Position numbers and translations under genes: made by a program
The notes under the pieces: model-generated
Told to the model about the DNA's origin: nothing
What the model saw: only the letters and a program-made list of their open reading frames with translations
The model's database searches: none
In this document: positions 24,494 to 33,180 of the stretch, in pieces
Numbering within the stretch: position 1 is the stretch's first letter
Layout: every line of letters begins with the position of its first letter
From: Oscillospiraceae bacterium
Lineage (GTDB): Bacteria; Bacillota; Clostridia; Oscillospirales; Oscillospiraceae
Direction: 5' to 3'
NCBI GenBank assembly: GCA_015068025.1
Contig: SVLH01000010.1
Location: 1 to 53,456 of the forward strand
Length of the DNA: 53,456 bases

Positions 24494-25786
24494 TTATGCA
24501 ATACTGAAGCTCTTGGCTTCCTTTCTTGCCCGCACTTTTGCCACAATGGCTTTCACCACACAGCTGATGATAATCAACAGGACACCCACGCCCAGCACGA
24601 TCAAACCGTTCAGCAGCCAGCCTTTCAGCAGCAGGCCAGACACCATACCGATCAGTTCTCCGCCGGGAATGCTGCTCAATGCACCACCGACCAGAATCGA
24701 ACCGATCAGAGAGATCAGGGCGGCGATGGAACCGGAAACAGTCAGCGTGATTCCCACATCGCCCGTGGTGCGGATCATGCTCCAGTTGTTAACTCTTGCC
24801 AGCAGAATGGTCAGCAGAAGCACCACGGCCCAAAGCACACCGGTCACCCAATAAGAGAGACCATACTGCAGACCGTAATACACCACCGGGATGTCTTTCT
24901 TTAACGTTCTCACATCTGTGTAGTCCAGCACGCCGGTATCTTCGATCGTTTCCGCGACCACTTGGATCGTATAGTCGCTCATGTATACACCCAGAACATC
25001 ATCAATCAGTTCCCGGTCCTTTTTCAGCAGCTTTTCAATGTCCTCTACATCCATCGCTGCCGTTCTCGTATCCATACGAATATCCGTCACGCAAAGGGCC
25101 AGATTTTTGCAGATCCCATCAATCAAAGCGGAATCCGCCGCCAGCTTTTCAACATCGCGCTTTCTCAGGTCAACGCCTTCCTCTCGCGCAATTTCGACGA
25201 TCATATCCACCATCGTGGCGTCATCCTCAAGAGCCCCGGAAAGGTCGATTGCCGGAACCTCATCCAGATTCTGAAGCCTCTCCTCAAAGAAATTCTGCAA
25301 AGTTTCCGCCGAGGTAGCATTGCGCAAGCCGCCCAACACCGTGGCGATCCAGGAAAACAGGAAAACAACGATGCACAGGATCACCGCCAGAACGGTTTGC
25401 CCTGCGCTGCGCGGGCGGCGAACACGCGGTGTCTTGCTCTTTTTAGGCTTTGCCTCGGCCTTCACTTCAGGCTTTGTCTCGGGCTTCATCTCGAGATTCA
25501 CCTCAGGCTTCATCTCAAGCTTCATCTCGGGCTTCACCTCGGGATTCACCTCGGGATTCACCCCAGCCGGCACTTCAGCCGTCACCTCAGGTTCTGCCTC
25601 AACAAGTTCCTCTGTGACCACGTTTTCCACAGGCTGGATGTATTCAGGCGCCCACTCCGCTTCCTGGGCAACCACATTGTCTACCTGTTCCGCAGGCAGT
25701 GCCTCCACAGGAGTTCCGCACTTTCTGCAGAAACGATACCCCTCACCCAACCGCTCTCCGCAATTCGGGCAAAAAATGACTTCCAT
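24494..25786 (-). CDS. Zinc-ribbon membrane protein with a repetitive Pro/Glu/Lys linker
   Basis: A 430-residue protein. The N-terminus is a double zinc ribbon (VIFCPNCGERLGEGYRFCRK, CGTPVEA). An acidic stretch leads into repeated E-V/M-K/N-P units at about 75-115, then a basic patch and a transmembrane helix (TVLAVILCIVVFLFSWIATV). A large, mostly helical extracytoplasmic region follows, then three more helices near the C-terminus (VLWAVVLLLTILLA; LIVLGVGVLLIIISCVV). The function is unknown. The ATG at 25786 is chosen for its GGAGA site. A terminator follows and the upstream gene is on the other side of a long hairpin, so it is monocistronic. Confidence 0.8.
   Translation of the reverse strand: MEVIFCPNCGERLGEGYRFCRKCGTPVEALPAEQVDNVVAQEAEWAPEYIQPVENVVTEELVEAEPEVTAEVPAGVNPEVNPEVKPEMKLEMKPEVNLEMKPETKPEVKAEAKPKKSKTPRVRRPRSAGQTVLAVILCIVVFLFSWIATVLGGLRNATSAETLQNFFEERLQNLDEVPAIDLSGALEDDATMVDMIVEIAREEGVDLRKRDVEKLAADSALIDGICKNLALCVTDIRMDTRTAAMDVEDIEKLLKKDRELIDDVLGVYMSDYTIQVVAETIEDTGVLDYTDVRTLKKDIPVVYYGLQYGLSYWVTGVLWAVVLLLTILLARVNNWSMIRTTGDVGITLTVSGSIAALISLIGSILVGGALSSIPGGELIGMVSGLLLKGWLLNGLIVLGVGVLLIIISCVVKAIVAKVRARKEAKSFSIA
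25456..25572 (-). repeat. 12-bp tandem repeats encoding (E-V/M-K/N-P) units
   Basis: The minus strand carries about nine imperfect copies of a 12-base unit, seen on the plus strand as TTCACCTCGGGA or TTCATCTCGGGC. They encode P-E-V-N, P-E-M-K or P-E-T-K in the linker of the zinc-ribbon protein. The two copies nearest 25560 are nearly identical, which indicates recent slippage. Confidence 0.85.
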
Positions 25787-25975
25787 TGAAACGTCTCCTT
25801 TTTCTATATATTCGGTCATATATCCGTTCGCTGATAAAAAATCGCACTCTTATGCTTTTCATTATTTCATACTCCTTCCCAGATTGCAACAGATTTCTCC
25901 ATTTTTCTCCTGAAGAAGCTGTCAGTTGCGGACGAAACCCTTGTCCGGAAAACAGCCTTTCCCGCAGGCAGAAAA

Positions 25976-26009
25976 CGCCCCTCGGGTCGAAATTTCGACC
26001 CGAGGGGCG
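25976..26009 (-). terminator. Long perfect hairpin, terminator of the glucokinase gene
   Basis: CGCCCCTCGGGTCGAAA is followed directly by its exact reverse complement, giving a 17-pair arm with no loop beyond the centre. TTTT follows on the minus strand and CTTTTTATTT on the plus. It begins 5 bases after the glucokinase stop. The stretch 25787-25975 has AT-rich promoter-like sequence for the zinc-ribbon gene but no clear -35/-10. Confidence 0.82.
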
Positions 26010-26013
26010 CTTT

Positions 26014-26958
26014 TTATTTGGGAAGGGCCATTTTCGCGCAGCCGTAAATGCCGGCATCGTTGCCGAGATCGGCGATCACCGCGCCGGTCGCTGCAGAAAC
26101 GTGGAAGGCATATTTGCGGTAAGCCTTCATCACCGGATTGAGAACGGTTTTTCCTGCCCGGCTCATGCCGCCGCCGATGATATACACGTCCGGATCCACG
26201 GTACAGGAGATGAAGCTCATAGCACGGCCCAGATAGTCGCCGAAGCGCTCCAGAACGGACAGCGCCATGGTATCGCCTTGCTCTGCCTGTTCGCAGAGTT
26301 CCTTGGCGGTAAAGTCGCCCATATCACGCAGAGCAGAGGGCGTATTGCACGATGCCAGCATTCGCTTGGCCATGTCGGCCACGCCGCGGGCGGAGGCATA
26401 CTGTTCCAGACAGCCCCGCTTGCCGCAGGTGCAAACCAGCGTTTCCTCCGGCTCCACCGTGATATGGCCGATCTCGCCGGCACCGCCGTTTTTGCCGGCC
26501 ACAATCTTGCCGTCCAGCACCACGCCGCCGCCCACGCCGGTTCCCAGCGTGATCATGACGGCGCTTCCGTATCCGCGACCACCGCCCTGCCACAGCTCAC
26601 CCAGCGCCGCCACATTGGCATCGTTGCCCGCGGCAACGTTGGGGATTTCCGGCAGCAGTTCATTCATGCGTTTTTTGATATTGAACACACCCCAGCCCAG
26701 ATTCACGCACTTGTACACCACAGTCTCCGCATCCACCGGGCCGGGCACGGCGATCCCGATACCCTCCACCTGTTCGCCGGTAATGCCGTGGCGTGCCATA
26801 ACCGCCCGCACAGACGCCGCCACATCGGGCAGCACGGCCTCGCCGCCGTTTTCCGTGCGGGTGGGGATCTCCCACTTTTCGATCAGCGCGCCGTCGGCGG
26901 TAAAGAAGCCCAGCTTCACGGTGGTTCCGCCGATGTCGGCGCCAAATACATATTTCAT
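26014..26958 (-). CDS. ROK-family glucokinase
   Basis: A 314-residue sugar kinase. The phosphate-1 motif is FGADIGGTTVKLGFF at the N-terminus. NDANVAALGELWQGGGRGYG, ITLGTGVGGGVVLDG and GEIGHITVEP give the glucose site (E, G, H, E). The ROK zinc motif is CTCGKRGCLEQYAS. The ATG at 26958 follows GGAGAACC. It is the last gene of the alpha-glucan locus, 16 bases after the GH13 amylase, so it would phosphorylate the glucose that malQ and the amylase release. Confidence 0.93.
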   Translation of the reverse strand: MKYVFGADIGGTTVKLGFFTADGALIEKWEIPTRTENGGEAVLPDVAASVRAVMARHGITGEQVEGIGIAVPGPVDAETVVYKCVNLGWGVFNIKKRMNELLPEIPNVAAGNDANVAALGELWQGGGRGYGSAVMITLGTGVGGGVVLDGKIVAGKNGGAGEIGHITVEPEETLVCTCGKRGCLEQYASARGVADMAKRMLASCNTPSALRDMGDFTAKELCEQAEQGDTMALSVLERFGDYLGRAMSFISCTVDPDVYIIGGGMSRAGKTVLNPVMKAYRKYAFHVSAATGAVIADLGNDAGIYGCAKMALPK

Positions 26959-26974
26959 CGTTGGTTCTCCTTTC

Positions 26975-28261
26975 TTACAGCACGCAGGACAGCACCATGG
27001 GCGCACCTGTGCAACGCAGCCGTCCGCCCGCCACCTGTACGGTCTTGCCGTCAAGGTGGTTGGTGTATGTGCCGTCCGGCAGAGATACCTGCACCTCCGC
27101 CGCCTTGCCCTTTAAGCTGAACACACCCACTTTCAGGGTGCGGGTGTCATCCCGTTCCAGAATGGCGATGTCATTTGCATCGTCGGCGCTGCCTTTGAAA
27201 TAGTCCTCTGCGGAGAGCACCGTCTTTTTCACCTCATACAGCTTTCGCAGCAACGGCGTGATGTCCGCCGCCGTCCGCAGGATGTCTTCCTTTTCAAACA
27301 GGCTGGGAGTATGGTCGTTGCAGAACTCCTGTCCTGCATAAATGAGGGTGCTGCCCTTGAGGAAATAGAGGAAGGCGGTAAAGTTCTCCAACGCCTTTGC
27401 ATCCTTCACAAAGGAGCAGATCCGGGGCTGGTCATGGTTTTCCAGACAGCGCATTTTGATGTAATTTTCGGGGTAGGCGCACTCCTGAAAATTCAGCATG
27501 TCGATATAGTTGGACAGGCCGCACTCGCCCTTCAAATAGCGGTCGAAGACCTCGCGGATGTCGTAATCGTACTCCATATCGAAGGCGCGGAACATCTCGT
27601 AGTCATTGGAGGAGTACAGGCCGAGCTTGCGGTTCATCTGGGAGAATCCGCTGTGGACGGTCTCCGCCAGCCAGATGCAGTCCGGCCGCACCTTCTCCAC
27701 AGCTTCCCGTGCCTCGCACCAGAACTCCACAGGAACCATGGAGGCCACATCGCAGCGGAAGCCGTCCACGATGCCGGCCCACATGACCAGCGACTCGATC
27801 TGATAGTCCCACAATTCGCGGCAGCCATAGTCCAGATCCACCACATCCGTCCAGTCGCCCACGCGGTTGCCCATATTGCCGTCGCTCTTGCGGTAGAAGA
27901 ACTCCGGGTGCTCCTGCGTCAGTACGGAATCCGGAGAGGTGTGGTTGTAGACCACGTCGATGATGCACTTCATCCCCCGGCGGTGGATCTCCTCCACCAG
28001 CGCTTTGAAATCCTCCATCGTGCCGTACTCCGGGTTGACGGTGCGGTAGTCCCGGTTGGCGTAGGGGCAGCCCAGAGAGCCCTTCTTCCCCTTGACGCCG
28101 ATGGGATGGATGGGCATGAGCCAGATGATGTCCGTGCCCAGCGCGCGGATGCGGTCCAGATCGCCGATGAGGGCGCGGAAGGTGCCCTCCGGTGTGTGGC
28201 TGCGCACATAGACGGAGTAAATCACGTCACGGCGCAGGCTGATGTTCGTTTGCTTTGCCAT
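26975..28261 (-). CDS. GH13 alpha-amylase family enzyme (intracellular)
   Basis: A 428-residue cytoplasmic GH13 hydrolase with no signal peptide. The four conserved regions are visible: I, CIIDVVYNHTSPDS; II, GFRCDVASMVP (nucleophile Asp); III, IWLAETVHSG (acid/base Glu); IV, CLENHDQPR (transition-state Asp). The catalytic barrel occupies residues 15-340. A beta-sandwich closes the C-terminus (VGVFSLKGKAAEVQVSLPDG). It probably cleaves imported maltodextrins. The ATG at 28261 follows GGAGAGC. A hairpin with T5 separates it from malQ, so it may be reached by partial read-through. Confidence 0.92.
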   Translation of the reverse strand: MAKQTNISLRRDVIYSVYVRSHTPEGTFRALIGDLDRIRALGTDIIWLMPIHPIGVKGKKGSLGCPYANRDYRTVNPEYGTMEDFKALVEEIHRRGMKCIIDVVYNHTSPDSVLTQEHPEFFYRKSDGNMGNRVGDWTDVVDLDYGCRELWDYQIESLVMWAGIVDGFRCDVASMVPVEFWCEAREAVEKVRPDCIWLAETVHSGFSQMNRKLGLYSSNDYEMFRAFDMEYDYDIREVFDRYLKGECGLSNYIDMLNFQECAYPENYIKMRCLENHDQPRICSFVKDAKALENFTAFLYFLKGSTLIYAGQEFCNDHTPSLFEKEDILRTAADITPLLRKLYEVKKTVLSAEDYFKGSADDANDIAILERDDTRTLKVGVFSLKGKAAEVQVSLPDGTYTNHLDGKTVQVAGGRLRCTGAPMVLSCVL

Positions 28262-28283
28262 AATGCTCTCCATTCTTCCGATG

Positions 28284-28317
28284 AAAAATCAGACACCCAC
28301 CTGCGTGAGTGTCTGAT
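28284..28317 (-). terminator. Terminator-like hairpin between malQ and the GH13 gene
   Basis: On the minus strand ATCAGACAC pairs with GTGTCTGAT and is followed by TTTTT. Because the next gene lies 20 bases on, it may only attenuate transcription. Confidence 0.7.
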
Positions 28318-28346
28318 CGACAGGTGTGTGAAACTGTTTTGCCTCC

Positions 28347-29834
28347 TCAATTGGGCGCACGGCCGTAGAGGCAGGTCATGTCGGCGATCTTTGCCGCCAG
28401 TTCGGGGGTGATCTGCTCGCGCAGGGCACGCCACTGCCAGTTGCCGCCCAGAATACCGGGGGTATTGATGCGGGCAGATGCGCCCAGACCCAGATAGTCC
28501 TGCAGCTGCACCACAAACAGCTCTGCTACGCTGCTCATGCCGCCGCGGATGATGCCCCAGTGGAAGCCCTCTTCCTCGTTGAGTCCCAGATAGCGCACAG
28601 CCATGTCCACATCGGCGGGATCTGCGTCATGTCTCCAGCCTGCCAGGGTGGTGTTGTCGTGGGTGCCGGGATAGCAGACACAATGGGGCGTATAGGTGTG
28701 GGGCAGGTGGTTGCTGGGTTCCCGGGAGTCGAAACCGAACTGCAGCACCTTCATGCCGGGCAGGCCAGAATCCTCCAGCAGCTGCCGTACCTCCGGCGTG
28801 GGATAGCCCAGATCCTCGGCGATGAACTGGATATGGGGGAACCAGCCGGTGAGCACGCCCACCAGATCCATGCCGGGGCCCTTGACCCAGCGGCCGTTGC
28901 GGGCTGTAGTTTCTCCGTAGGGCACGGCCCAGTAGCTCTCAAACCCGCGGAAATGGTCAATCCGCAGGATGTCATACAGTTTCGATGCACCCGAAACGCG
29001 GCGGATCCACCAGCCGTAGCCGTCCTTTTTCATGGCGTCCCAGTCGTAGAGGGGATTGCCCCACAGCTGACCGTCCGCGCTGAAATAGTCAGGCGGGACG
29101 CCGGAGACCTCCACAGGCACATTCCGCTCATCCAGCTGGAAGCTGGCGGGGTCGGCCCAGACATCGGCGGAGTCCAGCGCCACATAGATGGGCAGGTCGC
29201 CGATGATGCCGATGCCCTTTTCCCGGGCGTAGGCGCGCAGCGCCGTCCACTGCTTGAAGAACAGATACTGGATGTAGGTAAACAGGCGGACGTCCTCTGC
29301 CAGTTCCTGACGATAGCGCCCCAGTGCCTCGCACTTACGCAGGCGGATGGACTCGTCTGGCCAGTCCGGCCATCCCTTCATGTCGAAATGCCGCTTCAAC
29401 GCCATGAACAGGGCATAGTCCGGCAGCCAGTCCCGGTTTTCCGCCAGAAACGCTTCGATTTCTGCCCGCTCTTTCTCCCAGCCGCGCTGCAACGCCAGCT
29501 GCAAAACAGAGAACCGGCCGCGATAGATGGCCTCGTAGTCCACCTTTTCGGGGTCGCTGCCCCAGTTGACCGCGGCAATCTCCTCTGCCGTCAGGAGGCC
29601 TTCCTCCCGCAGCAGATCCAGATCGATCAGATAGGGGTTGCCGGCGTAGGTGGAAAAGCACTGATAGGGGGAGTCGCCGTAGCTGGTCTGTCCCACGGGC
29701 AGGATCTGCCACCAGGACTGCTTTGCCGCCGCCAGAAAGTCCACAAATTCATAGGCGGCTTTGCCCAGCGTGCCGATGCCGTAGGGCGAGGGCAGCGAGG
29801 TAATGGGCATCAGGATGCCACAGCTTCGTTTCAT
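28347..29834 (-). CDS. malQ: 4-alpha-glucanotransferase (GH77, amylomaltase)
   Basis: A 495-residue GH77 enzyme that disproportionates maltodextrins and frees glucose. It begins MKRSCGILMPITSLPSPYGI, the typical N-terminus, then SWWQILPVGQTSYGDSPYQC. The catalytic residues fall in LRIDHFRGFESYWAVP (nucleophile Asp), FIAEDLGYPTPEV (Glu) and CYPGTHDNTTLAGW (Asp). It lies 13 bases after the malG-type permease, in the same transcript as the transporter. Confidence 0.96.
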   Translation of the reverse strand: MKRSCGILMPITSLPSPYGIGTLGKAAYEFVDFLAAAKQSWWQILPVGQTSYGDSPYQCFSTYAGNPYLIDLDLLREEGLLTAEEIAAVNWGSDPEKVDYEAIYRGRFSVLQLALQRGWEKERAEIEAFLAENRDWLPDYALFMALKRHFDMKGWPDWPDESIRLRKCEALGRYRQELAEDVRLFTYIQYLFFKQWTALRAYAREKGIGIIGDLPIYVALDSADVWADPASFQLDERNVPVEVSGVPPDYFSADGQLWGNPLYDWDAMKKDGYGWWIRRVSGASKLYDILRIDHFRGFESYWAVPYGETTARNGRWVKGPGMDLVGVLTGWFPHIQFIAEDLGYPTPEVRQLLEDSGLPGMKVLQFGFDSREPSNHLPHTYTPHCVCYPGTHDNTTLAGWRHDADPADVDMAVRYLGLNEEEGFHWGIIRGGMSSVAELFVVQLQDYLGLGASARINTPGILGGNWQWRALREQITPELAAKIADMTCLYGRAPN

Positions 29835-29847
29835 GCCGGTAACACCC

Positions 29848-30696
29848 TTAACCCTTCACAGCGCCGGCTGCCACGCCCTTGATGATATGCTTCTGGCAGA
29901 ACAGGTAGACGATGATGATGGGGATGATGCTCATCATAATAACGGCCATGGTGGCGCCCAAGTCCACGGTGCCATAGCTTCCCTTCAGGTACTGGACATG
30001 GATGGGGATGGTACGGTACTCGGTGCGATCCAGCACCAGATAAGGCAGCAGATAGTCGTTCCAGACCCACATGGTCTCCAGAATGCCAACGGAGATCAGC
30101 GTGGGCTTGAGCATGGGCAGCACCACCAGGAAGAAGGTGCGCACGGGGCCGCAGCCGTCGATGGCGGCCGCCTCTTCAATGGCGAGGGGCAGACCCTTGA
30201 CAAAGCCGACAAACATGAAGATGGCAAGGCCCGCACCGAAACCCAGATACACCACCGGAATGCCCCAGGGGGTATTCAGCTTGAGCCGGTCGGCGGTGAA
30301 GGTCAGGGTGAACATGACCATCTGGAAGGGCACGATCATGGAAAACAGGCACAGGTAATAGAAGATTTTGGAAACCCGGTTGTTCACGCGGGCAATGTAC
30401 CAGGCGCTCATGGAGCAGAACACCAGGATCAGCGCCACGGAGAGCAGGGTAATCAGCACGCTGTAAAAGGCGGATTTCATGAAGGGATAGTTGCCGAAGG
30501 TCAGGCCTTTGAGGTAGTTTGCCCACCCCATGAAAGACTCGCTGTTGGGCAGGGCGAAGGCCTCCATATTGATGTAGGAGTTCTCCTTGAAGGAGTTAAT
30601 CACCACTTCAAACACGGGGATCAGCCAGCCCAGGGACAGGATGACAAAGCAGGCTGTCAGGATCTTACTGCCGAGGGTATAACGGGATTTCATCAC
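29848..30696 (-). CDS. Carbohydrate ABC transporter permease (MalG-type)
   Basis: A 282-residue inner-membrane permease with six predicted helices. The first is SKILTACFVILSLGWLIPVF. The EAA loop that docks the ATPase reads FVKGLPLAIEEAAAIDGCGP, then FLVVLPMLKPTLISVGI. It overlaps the upstream MalF-type gene by four bases (ATGA). The cognate ATPase (MsmX/MalK type) is not in the window and is probably encoded elsewhere, as is usual in Firmicutes. Confidence 0.94.
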   Translation of the reverse strand: MMKSRYTLGSKILTACFVILSLGWLIPVFEVVINSFKENSYINMEAFALPNSESFMGWANYLKGLTFGNYPFMKSAFYSVLITLLSVALILVFCSMSAWYIARVNNRVSKIFYYLCLFSMIVPFQMVMFTLTFTADRLKLNTPWGIPVVYLGFGAGLAIFMFVGFVKGLPLAIEEAAAIDGCGPVRTFFLVVLPMLKPTLISVGILETMWVWNDYLLPYLVLDRTEYRTIPIHVQYLKGSYGTVDLGATMAVIMMSIIPIIIVYLFCQKHIIKGVAAGAVKG

Positions 30697-31607
30697 TGCT
30701 GCACCTCCTTGTTACGAGTCGCGGAAAGCTGGATGATGGCAAGCGTCGCCACCAGGACGAAGAACACCACGGCCTTGGCCTGTGCCACGCCGTGCCAGTT
30801 CTTGTTGATGTTGTAGGTGGAGTAGATGTTCAGCGCCAGCATTTCCGTCATCTTCAACTTGCTGCCGTCCGCCATGGTGATGATGGGATTGCCGCCGGTC
30901 AGCGCCATGTTCTGATCAAACAGCTTGAAGGAGTTGGTCAGCGTCAGGAAAGTGCAGATGGTGATGGTGGGCATGATGTTGGGGATCGTGACATGGAACA
31001 GCGTCTTCCAGCCGTCAGCACCGTCGATCTTGGCGGCTTCCAGCATGTCGCCGGAAACGGCCTGCAGGCCCGCGATGTAAATAATCATCATGTAGCCGAT
31101 CTGCTGCCATGCAACCAGAATCACCAGACCCCAGAAGCCGTAAGTGGCATTGGCGGTGATGTAGGTGTTGTACTGCTTGAGGATGGCGTCAAAGATCATC
31201 TGCCAGATGTAGCCCAGCACCACGCCGCCGATAAGGTTCGGCATGAAGAACACGGTGCGGAACAAATTTGCGCCCTTCATATGCTGGGTCAGGGCGAAGG
31301 CGATGGCAAAAGCCAGAACGTTGATTACCACAATGGAGACTGCCGCAAAGGCCGCCGTGTTCCAGAACGCCTTGCCGAAGCTGGGGTCGGAAAATGCCTT
31401 GATGTAGTTGGTGATGCCCACCCACTTGGCGTCTTTCGGTGTATTGAAGTTGCAGAAGGAAAGATAGATACCCTGCAAAAACGGCCAGATAAAGCCGATG
31501 ATGAAGCAGAGAAAGGTCGGCAGGATGAACAGCGGGAACCACTTCTGGACGGAGCGGCGAAGCAGAACGCTGTTCACATCCGAATGATCTTTTTTTCTTT
31601 TACGCAA
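30693..31607 (-). CDS. Carbohydrate ABC transporter permease (MalF-type)
   Basis: A 304-residue permease. Six helices include FPLFILPTFLCFIIGFIWPF near the N-terminus, and the EAA loop reads DMLEAAKIDGADGWKTLFHV. Its long cytoplasmic N-terminus is Lys/Arg-rich (RKRKKDHSD). The start is probably the TTG at 31607, which has AGGAG 7 bases upstream; the frame is open further up without a ribosome site. A terminator between it and the binding-protein gene suggests lower transcript levels than the binding protein. Confidence 0.92.
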   Translation of the reverse strand: MRKRKKDHSDVNSVLLRRSVQKWFPLFILPTFLCFIIGFIWPFLQGIYLSFCNFNTPKDAKWVGITNYIKAFSDPSFGKAFWNTAAFAAVSIVVINVLAFAIAFALTQHMKGANLFRTVFFMPNLIGGVVLGYIWQMIFDAILKQYNTYITANATYGFWGLVILVAWQQIGYMMIIYIAGLQAVSGDMLEAAKIDGADGWKTLFHVTIPNIMPTITICTFLTLTNSFKLFDQNMALTGGNPIITMADGSKLKMTEMLALNIYSTYNINKNWHGVAQAKAVVFFVLVATLAIIQLSATRNKEVQQ

Positions 31608-31763
31608 ATCGTTTCTCCTCACTTTCTGAAAAATCCGCCTGCCTGTGCAGGGCAAAACATCCGTTCCGTATCACAGGACGCTTTGCCTCACACAGGATGG
31701 CCTGATACCATCATACCGTATCCCATACAAAACAGACAGCGTTTGCTGCAAAAAACTGTTTGG

Positions 31764-31795
31764 AAAAAATAGGGCGGGCAATCGCCCGCCCTATT
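31764..31795 (-). terminator. Intrinsic terminator behind the binding-protein gene
   Basis: AATAGGGCGGGC pairs with GCCCGCCCTATT around a short loop and is followed on the minus strand by TTTTTTCC. Such internal terminators are common between binding-protein and permease genes and set their ratio. Confidence 0.9.
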
Positions 31796-31825
31796 TTAAC
31801 GTTCGTCAAACCGCTGTTTGAAGGA

Positions 31826-33118
31826 TCAGCCGTTCTGAGTCTTGTACTCGTTGGCCCAACCGGCAACGAAAGCGGTCTTCACGCCTTCCCAGTTGGCATC
31901 GGTCTGGTCGGCAGAGTAAGCAGCCAGAGCAGAGACAACACCGGCGCGCCAGCTGTCAACGTTGGGGGTGTGGTTGAAGGCCCAGGTCACGGTGTAGTTG
32001 CCGTCAGCCATGTAGGCATTGGCGTCATTGAAGAACACGTTCTCGGACTCCTTGGCGTTCTTGAAGGGGATGGGGCCAAACTGCTCGGCCATCATCGTGG
32101 TGCCCTCGTCGGAGGTCACGACCCAGTACAGGAAGTCCAGAGTGGCCTTGATGTCAGCCTCGGAAGCCTTGGCGTTGACGGCCCAGCAGTTTTCGGTGCC
32201 GCAGGCCAGACCGGCCTTCTCTTCGCCCTCAACACCGCAGTAGATGGGGATCATGGCCAGATCCTCGGCCTTCAGGCCGGCTTCGATCAGACCAGCATAC
32301 TCCCAGGTACCGTTCTGATAGAACACAGCCTTGCCGGCCTTGAACTCACCGGTGGACATGTCGCCGGTGCCGGAGGTCAGAGAGGTCTTGTCCATGGAAG
32401 CGTTGTTGATGTACAGATCCCAGATGTTGCGATAGTTGTCCAGATAGGCGCCGGTGATCTCGGCGGGCTGCTTGGTAACATTGTCATCGCGGAACTCATA
32501 GTACAGGGGCATGTTGGCCAGGTGGCCGGAGAAACGTCAGGAGGAGGAGCCGTCCAGACCAGCGGAGGAGAAGGCGTCGAAGCCCAGAGCGTCCTTGCGG
32601 GCGTGGATGTCCTCAGCGATGGTCTTCAGGGACTCGAAGTCCTTGATGTCGGCCAGCTCATAACCGGCCTCGGCCAGCAGAGCCTTGTTGACGATGATGC
32701 CGAAAGCCTCGTAGCAGTAGCCGATGGCCTTGACAGCGCCGTTCTCGTCGGTCAGGTTGAAGTCGGAGGTGGTCATCTCACCCAGGACCTGGCTGCCGGT
32801 GAAGTCCAGGCAGTAGTCGCCCCAGTCGAGCAGGCCCTGTGCGTTGCCGCACTGGAACAGGGTGGGCATAGCGCTCTTGCCCATTTCGGCAGTCAGGGTC
32901 TCGGAGTAGGTGCCGGAAGCGGCGGTCTCAACCTTGACTTCCACGCCGGTCTTCTCGGTGTACAGCTTGGCCAGATCCTGCCAGGCCTGATCGGCTTCGG
33001 GCTTGAAGTTCAGGTAGTAGACAGAGCCGGTAGCGGCGGTGTCGTCCTTCTTTTCGCCGCAGGCAGCCAGAGACAGAACCATAGCCAGAGCCAGCAGCAT
33101 TGCGAAAAACTTCTTCAT
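31826..33118 (-). pseudogene. Maltodextrin-type ABC solute-binding lipoprotein with one in-frame TGA
   Basis: The reading frame from the ATG at 33118 to 31826 is one continuous solute-binding protein of 430 codons, apart from a single TGA at 32537-32539. The first part has a lipoprotein signal (MKKFFAMLLALAMVLSLAAC). The text across the stop is GLDGSSS-stop-RFSGHLANMPLYYEF. Homologues have Trp here (S-W-R-F-x-x-H-L-A-N), so TGG to TGA is the simplest explanation. Both halves keep normal codon bias, so the change is recent, a sequencing error, or tolerated by read-through (the next base is C, a leaky context). The permeases and enzymes downstream look intact. Confidence 0.85.
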
Positions 33119-33148
33119 GTTGTTTCTTCCTTTCGATCCACATTTTTT

Positions 33149-33178
33149 AATATATTTTCACATCGGTCCCGATGTAAA
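33149..33178 (-). promoter_or_regulatory. Promoter of the binding-protein gene with overlapping palindrome
   Basis: TTTACA (33173-33178), an 18-base spacer and TATATT (33149-33154) form a promoter. The inverted repeat ACATCGGTCCCGATGT (33160-33175) covers the spacer and most of the -35, an operator position that would block RNA polymerase. The LacI-family gene next door is the obvious candidate regulator. Confidence 0.6.
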
Positions 33179-33180
33179 AA

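Noticed and set aside
25456-25572. CRISPR-like array
   Set aside because: The 12-bp units are contiguous, in frame and coding; there are no spacers and no cas genes.
32537-32539. TGA as a selenocysteine codon or reassigned codon
   Set aside because: No SECIS-like hairpin is evident after it, the family has Trp rather than Cys here, and TGA ends many other genes in the window.
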